Assembly (NCBI GenBank): GCA_051293835.1
Contig: JBPKMA010000008.1
Span: forward strand, 62,001-126,000
From: DATLZU01 sp051293835
GTDB lineage: Bacteria; Nitrospirota; Nitrospiria; Nitrospirales; Nitrospiraceae
Direction of reading: 5' to 3'
Length of the DNA stretch: 64,000 nucleotides
A model generated the notes under the pieces. That model ran no database searches. It saw nothing but the letters and a program-made list of their open reading frames with translations, and was not told where the DNA came from. Below, piece after piece: positions 44,431 to 52,363 of the stretch. Within the stretch, counting starts at the first letter, position 1. Every line of letters starts with the position of its first letter. A program made the position numbers and the translations under genes.

Positions 44431-44661
44431 ATGACCTGTCCGAAATGCCAAGGCTTGCTGGTGACCGAACGGTCTTTAGATTTTTACGCACGCACCGATT
44501 CGTGGCGGTGCATCAATTGCGGGGCGGCTCCATCCGGCAGGCACTCCGAGCAGTTCGATTCGCAGGCCCTCCTGCTTCCACGTCCTCGTGCGCGAACGAT
44601 TCCGCTTCCCGCCAAATCGCCGAAGCGGTACCGCCTGAGCCGTAGCGTCGAGAACGGATGA
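44431..44661 (+). CDS. Small zinc ribbon protein
   Basis: A 76-aa protein: MTCPKCQGLLV and WRCINCGAAP form a two-knuckle (C-x2-C ... C-x2-C) zinc ribbon, the rest being basic and disordered (KSPKRYRLSRSVENG). It resembles the ORF at 45402 and the receptor-side Com-like ORF. It lies 24 bp after the chelatase-like gene. Unknown role; a metal-buffer or regulator partner is conceivable. Confidence 0.75.
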   Translation: MTCPKCQGLLVTERSLDFYARTDSWRCINCGAAPSGRHSEQFDSQALLLPRPRARTIPLPAKSPKRYRLSRSVENG

Positions 44662-44728
44662 CGGAAGTCCGTGCCGCGAATCAGTCAACGCGCCCCCGTT
44701 TTCGAGGCCGGCGTTACAGAACGGGGCG

Positions 44729-45382
44729 TTGAAATATTTGGATTCCTCGGCATTGTACGGCCGCTGGGTTGTCCTGCGCTGCTTGCTACGTTTGAACCTG
44801 GTCGAAGCGACCAGCGTAAGTCGTCAGGCCGAGGGGTTGACCCCCGACGGAGCCGAGTTTCTTGCCGTCGCGCTCGAGGACCGGACATGGCACCGGCTAC
44901 GGCTGATTCGGCTCGGCATGTTGCAGGTTCCTATCCTGGTCGATCCCCTGCTCCGGCTTCATCGCAGCCATGGGGTCGGCCTAGGGCAGGCTTCGACCCG
45001 ATGCCGGCCTTTCTTCGTCGGCCCAGATGGTCTGCTCTGTTTCCATTTGGTGCACGATCTGAACGGCCGGGGCCTCCACGCAATCGCGGAAATCCTATGT
45101 CTGTTCCACCGCCAACAGACGGCCGCCCTGGCGTCGTTCCAGAGAAAGGAGAATAGACTCATGAGGCAGAAGGTTTCTAGCAGCCACACCAGAGCCATGC
45201 TGAATATCTGCGGATGCGGTCGGCTCCATCTGACTTACGGGCTGATCACTCTGCATTTCGAACCGGAAGAGTTTCTCGCGTTCGGGGAAGCGGTGACGCA
45301 AATGGTCGCTCAATTCCGACGGATCCAACGCGATCAGCTCGTTCCGTCAATGCCGCCGAAGCCTGAGACGGTGTGTCATTAA
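44729..45382 (+). CDS. Hypothetical ORF, long form (possible fused gene)
   Basis: An open frame of 217 codons opening with TTG (MKYLDSSALYGRWVVLRC). Its first 144 codons have GC-rich third positions and segments such as LRLIRLGMLQVPILVDPLLR and FFVGPDGLLCFHLVHDLNG. It then runs without a stop into a separate well-supported start at 45161. It may be one protein, or an upstream gene reading through into the next. No family is known. Confidence 0.35.
   Translation: MKYLDSSALYGRWVVLRCLLRLNLVEATSVSRQAEGLTPDGAEFLAVALEDRTWHRLRLIRLGMLQVPILVDPLLRLHRSHGVGLGQASTRCRPFFVGPDGLLCFHLVHDLNGRGLHAIAEILCLFHRQQTAALASFQRKENRLMRQKVSSSHTRAMLNICGCGRLHLTYGLITLHFEPEEFLAFGEAVTQMVAQFRRIQRDQLVPSMPPKPETVCH
45161..45382 (+). 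CDS. Small hypothetical protein
   Basis: A 73-aa protein starting MRQKVSSSHTRAMLNICGC behind AGAAAGGAG at 9 bp. It has a short Cys pair (ICGCGRLHLTYG) and a helix-prone end (EEFLAFGEAVTQMVAQFRRI). The strong ribosome site favours this start over the long frame from 44729. It stands in a row of small genes with zinc-ribbon and membrane microproteins. Confidence 0.65.
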   Translation: MRQKVSSSHTRAMLNICGCGRLHLTYGLITLHFEPEEFLAFGEAVTQMVAQFRRIQRDQLVPSMPPKPETVCH

Positions 45383-45401
45383 GCCAACGAAGGGGTACCG
45401 G

Positions 45402-45557
45402 ATGACGATTCGCGAGTGCCCGCGGTGCCGCCAACTCAGCCTGGCTCCAACCGGGGCGTTTTGGGCGTGCGCAAACTGCGGTTACGCCATCACCGGGTTT
45501 GCGCTGGCGGTCGAACTGCGGATCGCTTCAAGGAGAGAAACCGTTGAGACACGATGA
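45402..45557 (+). CDS. Zinc ribbon microprotein (51 aa)
   Basis: A short gene: ATG at 45402, stop TGA at 45555-45557. It codes CPRCRQLSLAPTGAFWACAN, then CGY: a C-x2-C ... C-x2-C ribbon, then an Arg/Glu-rich tail. It starts 19 bp after the preceding stop, and its end overlaps the TTG start of the next gene. It is one of at least three ribbon microproteins in the island. Weak ribosome site (AAGGGG). Confidence 0.65.
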   Translation: MTIRECPRCRQLSLAPTGAFWACANCGYAITGFALAVELRIASRRETVETR

Positions 45558-45690
45558 CTGGATGGTCCTGATCAGCCTGATCGTTTCCCTAGGGTTGGTG
45601 GTCATCGCAACCGCCGCTCTGTGGCTGTGGACGATCCTGGCCGAGGCGCCTTTCCCCACGGCATCCGTGAGCCTTCCACCACCACTCTGA
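45544..45690 (+). CDS. Single-helix membrane microprotein
   Basis: A 48-aa protein with a TTG start behind AAGGAGAG at 8 bp (an ATG at 45562 is also possible). One membrane helix: MVLISLIVSLGLVVIATAALW, then WTILAEAPF and a Pro-rich end. It overlaps the preceding ribbon gene by 14 bp, a sign of coupled translation. Such small membrane proteins often bind and steer a larger transporter; here the partner could be an iron-related membrane protein, but this is inferred. Confidence 0.6.
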   Translation: MRHDDWMVLISLIVSLGLVVIATAALWLWTILAEAPFPTASVSLPPPL

Positions 45691-45757
45691 CTAGAAGGCG
45701 CGAATGAGACAGATACCCTTTCTTCCCTCCGCAAAGACACAAGATACGGAACAAACG

Positions 45758-46228
45758 CTACTTTTTGATCTGCTCGGGCAGGTAGTTTTCGAGTCCGACC
45801 TGTTGGATGGCGCGAAGCTGCGTCTCGAACCAGTCGACATGCTCCTCGGTCTCGACGAGCATGTCCTCCAGCTGGTGCCGCGTGGTAAAGTCCCCGACCT
45901 TCGCGCAATGCACGATGGCGTCGCGCAGGAGTGTCACATCATCTTGCTCGAACCGCAAATCTGCCTGAAACAAGTCTGGAACGCTCCGGCCGCTACTGAC
46001 AGTCCCCAGTTTTTGCACGTCTGGAGTACCTTCAAGGTAGAGAATATGGCCAATCACTTTGGACGCATGGGCCAACTCTTCCTTGGCCAATTCGTGAAAC
46101 TCATGCTGCAGGCGTTCATACCCCCAGTTCGCACACAGCAAGGCGTGCAGGAGATATTGGTGGACCCCGGTCAGTTCCATGGCGACCACCTTGTTCAAAA
46201 AGTCGACGACGCCCTCTTTGGCCTTCAT
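45758..46228 (-). CDS. bfr: Bacterioferritin subunit lacking the heme Met
   Basis: Ferritin-like four-helix subunit (156 aa) of a 24-meric iron store. By eye against E. coli Bfr: ferroxidase residues E18, Y25, E51, H54, E94 and H130 are present (AMELTGVHQY, KEELAHASK, EEHVDW), while position 127 is Thr. The heme-ligand Met52 is Leu (EELAH). It follows the sister gene on the same strand after 40 bp. It looks like the ferroxidase half of a two-subunit bacterioferritin. Confidence 0.9.
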   Translation of the reverse strand: MKAKEGVVDFLNKVVAMELTGVHQYLLHALLCANWGYERLQHEFHELAKEELAHASKVIGHILYLEGTPDVQKLGTVSSGRSVPDLFQADLRFEQDDVTLLRDAIVHCAKVGDFTTRHQLEDMLVETEEHVDWFETQLRAIQQVGLENYLPEQIKK

Positions 46229-46268
46229 GGCTCGCCTCCCCGTCGAAACCATTGCACGTTTTGACGCC

Positions 46269-46745
46269 CTATTCCTCTTTGCGAATCTGTTCGCTCAAGT
46301 AATTTTCCAAACCGACCTGCTTGATCAGTTCCTGCTGAGTTTCGATCCAATCGATATGCTCGTCGACGTCCTTCACCATATCTTCCAGCATGTGGCGCGT
46401 GGTGAAGTCTCCGACCTTGGTGCAATGGTTCACGCCTTCGCTCAAGATGGCCAACATCTCTTGTTCGGCTTGCAGATCGGCCTTGAACTGCTCGGGAACG
46501 GTTTCGCCGACGTGGACTGTACCCAGCCGCTGCATGTTAGGCACACCCTCGAGATACAGAATGTGTTCGATCAACTCTTCCGCATCCTTCATCTCATCAA
46601 ACGCGCGCTTCCGGATGTGATGATGGAGCCGCTCATAACCCCAGTTCTCGCACATCTTGGCATGGACGAAATACTGATTAATGGCCGTCAAATCCGCGGT
46701 GAGGATCTTGTTGAGCAGATCGATGACGCCTTCCTTCGCCTTCAT
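46269..46745 (-). CDS. bfr: Bacterioferritin subunit with heme Met but degenerate ferroxidase site
   Basis: A 158-aa Bfr. The heme-ligand Met52 is kept (FDEMKDAEEL). Ferroxidase ligands are altered by eye: E18 is Asp (ADLTAINQY), H54 is Asp and position 127 is Val. It thus complements the neighbouring gene, which has the reverse pattern, as in the two-subunit bacterioferritins of Neisseria and Magnetospirillum. A good site (GGAGGAGG) precedes the ATG. It is first in the operon, behind a promoter with a Fur-box-like element. Confidence 0.92.
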   Translation of the reverse strand: MKAKEGVIDLLNKILTADLTAINQYFVHAKMCENWGYERLHHHIRKRAFDEMKDAEELIEHILYLEGVPNMQRLGTVHVGETVPEQFKADLQAEQEMLAILSEGVNHCTKVGDFTTRHMLEDMVKDVDEHIDWIETQQELIKQVGLENYLSEQIRKEE

Positions 46746-46835
46746 GACAACCTCCTCCGGTCCAGGGGGTTAAGGTAAGACATCTTGCCGAAGATTGCCT
46801 CTGGAGTTCTGAGTTCTGTGTAGCGAACGCGTGTC

Positions 46836-46877
46836 GCTCATTGTTAATATTATCCATCCGCGCCACGCGTACGTCAA
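46836..46877 (-). promoter_or_regulatory. Bacterioferritin promoter with overlapping Fur-box-like sequence
   Basis: On the minus strand TTGACG (46872-46877), 17-bp spacer, then GATAAT (46849-46854). A Fur-box-like 19-mer (GATAATATTAACAATGAGC; 46836-46854) covers the -10, matching the consensus at about 13 of 19. About 20 bp further upstream is TGACTACTATTCTCA (46897-46911), another 7-1-7-like candidate. Storage genes are often induced by iron, so Fur could repress or activate here. Confidence 0.65.
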
Positions 46878-47030
46878 CAGCGGATATACGTATAAATGAC
46901 TACTATTCTCATCTTCGATGAGACCGCATTTCATTATCTTTTTTCGCCGCCTTGGCGAGCTGGACGAGGCAGATTGAAAAGAACGTCGAAGAGCGAAAGG
47001 CGGATGAAAGCGGCGGGCAGATGAGAATCG

Positions 47031-49367
47031 TTATCCGGCCTCCCGATAACCGCACTCTTCATTGCGGCACTGGATGGTTCGACCGGCCTGTTTACTGACT
47101 TTCTCGACAAGAAATGGGGCCTTGCAGACTGGGCAAGGTTTGTTCACCGGGCGATCCCATAACGCGAATTCGCACTGCGGATAGCGGCTGCAGGAGTAGA
47201 ACGACCGGCCTTTTTTCGTCCGCTTCTGCATCAGATCGCCGTCGCAACCTGGTTGGGGACATTTGACTCCCAGGGCGACCGGCTTGGTGTTCTTGCAGGC
47301 CGGATACGCAGAGCAGGCGAGGAACTTTCCGAAGCGGCCGTTCTTCACCACCATCGGACTGCCGCACTTTTCGCAGGCTTCCCCGGTGGCGATCTCCTCT
47401 TTCGGCACGACTTTAATGGTGCCGTCCGGCAACTTCTCGAAGTTCTGGGTGTTCTTGCAAGGAGGGTCCTCTTTGTAGCCGGGACACGCCAGGAACTTCC
47501 CATTCCGGCCCCACTTGATTTCCATCATGCGGCCGCACTTGTCACACGGGATATCGGTCGGCGGCTCGACAATATCTTTAGGGCCGGGAATGCGCTGTGC
47601 TTTTTCCATATCCCTCGTGAACGGACCGTAAAAGTCCCTCACCGCCTCGACCCACGGTTTGTCGCCTTCCTCGACTTGATCTAATTCCTGTTCCATTTGC
47701 GAGGTGAAGTCGACGTTGATGAGGTCAGGGAAGCCTTTGAGGAGAAATTCGTTCACCGTCTTGCCCGTTTCCGTGGGAACGAATCGCCCGTCAACCTTCT
47801 CCACGTACTTCCGCTCTTGAATGGTGGAAATGATGCTCGCGTACGTGGACGGGCGGCCGATGCCCTTCTCTTCCAGTTCACGGATCAGCAACGCCTCGTT
47901 ATAGCGCGGAGGCGGTTGGGTGAAATGCTGCTTCGACGTGATCCCTGGCACGCTTTGCCCCTCCTGCGCGACCAGGCGGAGGCGTTCACCTTCGCTCAGA
48001 ACCGGCAGTTGGCACTCCGCCTCGTTCTCGGCGTCGGAGGCAGCCTTTTGATTCCCGTTAAGGGCCTCCATGTCCCTGCCTTCCATATAGACGATCGTAT
48101 GGCCCGGAAATTTGACGACCGTCCCGGTCGCCCGGAAGACGTACCGATCCCGGGTCCCGATCGGCGCGCAGTCCACCCTTGTGACATCAAGCACGGCCGG
48201 CACCATCTGCGAGGCCACGAATCGATTCCAGATGAGCTTGTAGAGATTGTAGAGATCGGGTTCCAGATACGGCCTGACGGACTCCGGATCGCGCGTGACA
48301 GACGTCGGCCTGATCGCTTCGTGCGCCTCTTGCGCAGCCTTCTGCGTCTTGTAGACATTGGGCGTCGCCGGCAGATATTCCTCACCGAACCGTTCCCGGA
48401 TCAGGCGCCTAGCTTCTTCCATCGCCTCGTTGGAGATTCTGGTCGAATCCGTTCGCATGTAGGTGATCAATCCGGTCGGCCCCTCGTCGCCGATGTCCAC
48501 GCCTTCATAGAGTTGTTGAGCCAAGGTCATGGTTTTCTTCGGCGTGAAGTGCAGCTTGCGGGCCGCTTCCTGCTGAAGCCGGCTGGTGATGAAAGGCGCG
48601 ACGGGGTTGCGCCGCTTCTCTTTGCGCTCGATGCACTGGACGACGAACTCTTTTCCCTGCACGTCCTCTACGATCCGGCGGGCATGCTCCTCGGAAGGGA
48701 TGGACGCTTCCTGATCGTTAATGCTGTGCAGCTTGGCTTCGAACGGAGGAGGCTGGCTACCAGCCAGCGTGACCGTGATCGACCAATATTCTTCAGGCCG
48801 AAAGGCCTCCCGCTCCTTTTCCCGATCGCAGATCAATTTCACCGCGACCGATTGGACCCGTCCCATACTCAAACCGCGACGGACTTTCTTCCACAGCAAC
48901 TGGCTGCCCTGATAGCCGACGATCCGATCGAGGATGCGCCGCGCCTGCTGCGCATACACTAGTTTCATATCGATCTGACCAGGCGACTGCAACGCGCGCT
49001 TGATGGCTGATTCCGTGATCTCGTTGAAAAGGACCCGGTAGATTTTCCCGTTGTTCTTTTTCCCTTTGCCGTTGAGTTCCTGGGCGATATGCCAGGCGAT
49101 CGCCTCGCCTTCGCGGTCGGGGTCCGGTGCGAGGAACACCTTGTCGGCTTCCTGTGCCTTCTTCTTGATCTCCGCGAGCACTTTGGCTTTGCCTTTGATC
49201 GTGACGTACTGGGGCTCGAAATCGCGTTCGACATCGACGCCGAGTCTGCTGGTCGGCAAATCTTTGACATGGCCGACAGAGGCCATGACGATGTACCCCT
49301 GGCCCAGGTACTTCGTGATCGTCCTGGCCTTCGCCGGCGATTCCACAATGATCAATGATTTCGCCAT
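47031..49367 (-). CDS. topA: DNA topoisomerase I
   Basis: Type IA topoisomerase (778 aa) that relaxes negative supercoils. TOPRIM region: SLIIVESPAKARTITKYLGQ and LAPDPDREGEAIAWHI (Asp/Glu metal site). The active-site Tyr is in LITYMRTDSTRIS. At the C-terminus are several topoisomerase zinc knuckles: CDKCGRMMEIKWGRNGKFLAC, CEKCGSPMVVKNG, CPQPGCDGDLMQKRTKKG and CPVCKAPFLVEK. A complete gene, preceding (by transcription) the iron island on the same strand as bfr. Confidence 0.96.
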   Translation of the reverse strand: MAKSLIIVESPAKARTITKYLGQGYIVMASVGHVKDLPTSRLGVDVERDFEPQYVTIKGKAKVLAEIKKKAQEADKVFLAPDPDREGEAIAWHIAQELNGKGKKNNGKIYRVLFNEITESAIKRALQSPGQIDMKLVYAQQARRILDRIVGYQGSQLLWKKVRRGLSMGRVQSVAVKLICDREKEREAFRPEEYWSITVTLAGSQPPPFEAKLHSINDQEASIPSEEHARRIVEDVQGKEFVVQCIERKEKRRNPVAPFITSRLQQEAARKLHFTPKKTMTLAQQLYEGVDIGDEGPTGLITYMRTDSTRISNEAMEEARRLIRERFGEEYLPATPNVYKTQKAAQEAHEAIRPTSVTRDPESVRPYLEPDLYNLYKLIWNRFVASQMVPAVLDVTRVDCAPIGTRDRYVFRATGTVVKFPGHTIVYMEGRDMEALNGNQKAASDAENEAECQLPVLSEGERLRLVAQEGQSVPGITSKQHFTQPPPRYNEALLIRELEEKGIGRPSTYASIISTIQERKYVEKVDGRFVPTETGKTVNEFLLKGFPDLINVDFTSQMEQELDQVEEGDKPWVEAVRDFYGPFTRDMEKAQRIPGPKDIVEPPTDIPCDKCGRMMEIKWGRNGKFLACPGYKEDPPCKNTQNFEKLPDGTIKVVPKEEIATGEACEKCGSPMVVKNGRFGKFLACSAYPACKNTKPVALGVKCPQPGCDGDLMQKRTKKGRSFYSCSRYPQCEFALWDRPVNKPCPVCKAPFLVEKVSKQAGRTIQCRNEECGYREAG

Positions 49368-49458
49368 CTACGCGTCCACTCCTTCACAAACGAGCATCCG
49401 ACAATCGTCTCCAACTCGATCAGATCGCAACAGCATGCTCATCGTTCGTCCGACTCAA

Positions 49459-50613
49459 TTATAACCGAAGGTAGGAATGCCCGGGCAGTTGGCGGATGCG
49501 CTGCTTCAGTTCCAGCGACAGAAGAAGCGCAGCGACCTCCGAAGGAGGGAGACCGGTCTTCACGACCACCTCGTCCATGTGTTGCGGCTCGTAGGAAAGC
49601 GCATCATAAACCTTCGCCTCGTCTCCGCTCAACCGGGATAAGGATACGCACGTTTCGGCCGTACCCGCCTTCACCCGCCGCTTGAAGGCTTCGTCAAGCT
49701 GCGGCAGAAGTTCGTCGATCACATCCTGTGCGCACTCGACCAATTTGGCGCCTTGCTTGATCAGTCCGTTCGGTCCTCGACTGTTCTCCGCTTTCACGAA
49801 GCCTGGCACGGCGAATATTTCGCGGCCTTGATCGGCGGCCAACCTCGCCGTGATAAGCGATCCGCTCTCGACCGCTGCTTCCGCGACCACCACCCCCAGA
49901 CACAACCCGCTGATGATCCGGTTGCGTCGGGGAAAGTGGTAGCTGTGCGGCGGTGAACCCGGCGGCAATTCCGACAGCACAGCGCCGTGAGCTTCAATCT
50001 GTTCCCGCAGCGTATCGTGTTCAGGTGGATAGGTGCGGTCCACGCCGCACCCCAGTACCGCCAACGTCCGTCCGCCAGCGGCCAGCGCACCGCGATGCGC
50101 GGCCGCGTCGATCCCTCGCGCAAGCCCGCTGACAATCGTAAACCCAGACGCCGCCAGATCCCGACTCAACTCTTCCGCCAAGGCCCTCCCGGCTTGACTC
50201 GCGCGTCTCGCGCCGACGATCGCCACCGCATATTGATCGGACGGTCGCAGCTCTCCAGCGACATAGAGCACCGCGGGCGGATCCGGAATCATTTTGAGAC
50301 GAGCCGGATATTCCTCGTCGAGGCACGTGATCACGGACAGCTTCAACCGATCGATTGTATCCAATTCCCATTCGATGCGCTCGCGGGCTTGTGCGTCGGG
50401 TCCTCGCCGAATGGCCTGCGCCAAGCGAGGACTGCATCCTGCTGCGGTCAGCGCCGTCGGCGTCGCCGTCAAGACCGCCTGAGGCGAACCGAACGTTTGC
50501 ACGAGCCGGAACAGCGCCGCTTCGCCCAGCCCATTGATGGCCCGCAACGCAAGCCAGGCCTGTAACGCATGCCGTTCGTGCACCCCTTGCTGCTCCCTCG
50601 CCTTTGTCACCAC
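49459..50613 (-). CDS. dprA: DprA DNA-processing protein
   Basis: A 384-aa protein that loads RecA on incoming single-stranded DNA in transformation. The Rossmann-like core has YAVAIVGARRASQAGRALAE, SGLARGIDAAAHRGAL, LAVLGCGVDRTYPPEH and HSYHFPRRNRIISGL. The C-terminal winged helix (DEVVVKTGLPPSEVAALLL) is present. The start is GTG at 50613 (weak site); a GTG at 50583 is an alternative. Together with comF it suggests a natural competence pathway. Confidence 0.94.
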   Translation of the reverse strand: MVTKAREQQGVHERHALQAWLALRAINGLGEAALFRLVQTFGSPQAVLTATPTALTAAGCSPRLAQAIRRGPDAQARERIEWELDTIDRLKLSVITCLDEEYPARLKMIPDPPAVLYVAGELRPSDQYAVAIVGARRASQAGRALAEELSRDLAASGFTIVSGLARGIDAAAHRGALAAGGRTLAVLGCGVDRTYPPEHDTLREQIEAHGAVLSELPPGSPPHSYHFPRRNRIISGLCLGVVVAEAAVESGSLITARLAADQGREIFAVPGFVKAENSRGPNGLIKQGAKLVECAQDVIDELLPQLDEAFKRRVKAGTAETCVSLSRLSGDEAKVYDALSYEPQHMDEVVVKTGLPPSEVAALLLSLELKQRIRQLPGHSYLRL

Positions 50614-50666
50614 CTCACCAGATTCAACGGTACAACAGACAACCGCCCTTTGCCCGGCCGAACGGA

Positions 50667-52175
50667 TCAGAGGACCACGATGTCGTATTGCTCCAGATGA
50701 AGCTTCTCGTCGGGCGTCACAATGATTTTGGCCGAGAGACGGCGTTCCAGTTCCTCGATGCCCTGCCGCTCCTCGTCCTGGAGCAAATCCGCCACCGCAG
50801 GATGCGCACCGACTACGACTTTCTGCCCCTCGCCCAGGCCGCCGATGCGTCGGATCTCTCGGAAGATCTCGTAGGCAACGGTCATGGGCGATTTCGTATA
50901 GCCTCGTCCCTCACAGTACCGGCAGGGCTCGGACATCGCCCGCAGTAAATCTTCGCGAACCCGTTCCCGCGACAGCTCGATAAGCCCCAGGTCTGAGATA
51001 CGGGAGATGCGCGTGCGCGCCTTGTCCGATGCCATGGCATCGACCAGCGCCTGGTAGACTTTCTCACGGTTTTTCTCCCGCTCCATATCAATGAAATCGA
51101 TGATGATGATCCCGCCAATACCTCGCAACTTGATCTGATACGCAATCTCTTTGACGGCCTCCAAGTTGGTTCGGAGGATGGTCTCTTCCTGATCGCGTTT
51201 GCCGACGAAACGCCCCGTATTGACATCGATCACCGTCATGGCTTCCGTATGGTCGATGACAATGTGCCCGCCAGACTTGAGCCACACTTTCCGACTGAGC
51301 GCACGGGTGATCTCCTGCTCGATACCCAGATAATCGAAGAGGCTCTCTTCTTTGTCGTAGAATTGAATTCGGGAAACCTGTTCCGGCGAGAACCGCTGCA
51401 CGAAGTCCCGGATAGCGTCGTATTCTTCCTTCGAATCGATCAGCAGCCGTTCGACCTTCTTGCTAAAGAGATCGCGCACCACCCGGAAGCTCAGATTCAG
51501 GTCCGAGTGCAACAGCGAAGGAGCGGACTGTTGGTCGCGCTTCTTCAGAATGTCCTGCCACAGTACGTGCAAGAATTCGACGTCCGCGCGCAGGTCGTCC
51601 TCTTTTACTCCTTCGCTCACCGTCCGGACGATGTACCCATAGCCGGGCTGCCGAAGGCGCTTCATGATCTCTTTCAGCCTGGCCCGCTCCTCGTCACGAG
51701 CGATCCGCCGCGATACACCGATGTGGTCGACGTTCGGCATGAATACCAGATATCGTCCGGGAAGGGAGACATAGGTCGTGACGCGCGGCCCCTTGGTGCC
51801 GATCGGCCCTTTGGAGATTTGGACCATGAGTTCCTGACCCTCGCTGAGTAACTGTTCGATCGGCTTCAAGGTCTGACGCCGGGGTCTGGGCAGTTCCGCC
51901 CCTTTGTCGTCGTCCTCACTGTCCATCAAGGTGTCGCCCGGTTCCGTATCGGTCGAGAGATCGGAGACATGCATAAAGGCAGCCTTTTCCATGCCGATGT
52001 CGACAAACGCCGCCTGCATGCCCGGCAAGACCTTGGCGACGCGCCCTTTGTAGATATTGCCGACAAAGTCCTTGTCTTTGGCCCGATCACTGTACAGCTC
52101 GGTGACCAGTCCATTATCGAGCACCGCCACGCGGGTTTCTTCCCGCGCGACGGAAATCGCGATTTCCATTCCCAT
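50667..52175 (-). CDS. rng: Ribonuclease G
   Basis: RNase E/G-type endoribonuclease (502 aa). An S1 domain near residues 35-115 (VGNIYKGRVAKVLPGMQAAF) is interrupted by an acidic insert. The catalytic acidic core is TGRFVGKRDQEETILRTNLEA and GGIIIIDFIDMEREKNREKV. A CRYCEGRG zinc-link sits near the C-terminus. There is no long RNase E tail. The start at 52175 follows GGGGGAGC. It likely processes rRNA and mRNA. It lies downstream of rodA on the same strand but after a 188-bp gap, so it may have its own promoter. Confidence 0.95.
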   Translation of the reverse strand: MGMEIAISVAREETRVAVLDNGLVTELYSDRAKDKDFVGNIYKGRVAKVLPGMQAAFVDIGMEKAAFMHVSDLSTDTEPGDTLMDSEDDDKGAELPRPRRQTLKPIEQLLSEGQELMVQISKGPIGTKGPRVTTYVSLPGRYLVFMPNVDHIGVSRRIARDEERARLKEIMKRLRQPGYGYIVRTVSEGVKEDDLRADVEFLHVLWQDILKKRDQQSAPSLLHSDLNLSFRVVRDLFSKKVERLLIDSKEEYDAIRDFVQRFSPEQVSRIQFYDKEESLFDYLGIEQEITRALSRKVWLKSGGHIVIDHTEAMTVIDVNTGRFVGKRDQEETILRTNLEAVKEIAYQIKLRGIGGIIIIDFIDMEREKNREKVYQALVDAMASDKARTRISRISDLGLIELSRERVREDLLRAMSEPCRYCEGRGYTKSPMTVAYEIFREIRRIGGLGEGQKVVVGAHPAVADLLQDEERQGIEELERRLSAKIIVTPDEKLHLEQYDIVVL

Positions 52176-52363
52176 CTTGGCTCCCCCGACCGACGCATCG
52201 CGGACGGATGGTCTGTCAACCACGGACGCAGGCGCACGGACCCCGGTTCCCGGTTGGACACTCCCGTAAGAATTCCGGCGATGCGTTCGGCCGCATGTAG
52301 AAGGTTGATTGTACCGGGATCACGGCCGCCAATGCGGCCGGCCCCACATCTCTTCGCCGTCAA

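Noticed and set aside
47697..48962. A 421-codon plus-strand frame inside topA
   Set aside because: Antisense to topoisomerase I; composition is Arg/Asp/Pro rich with no domain.
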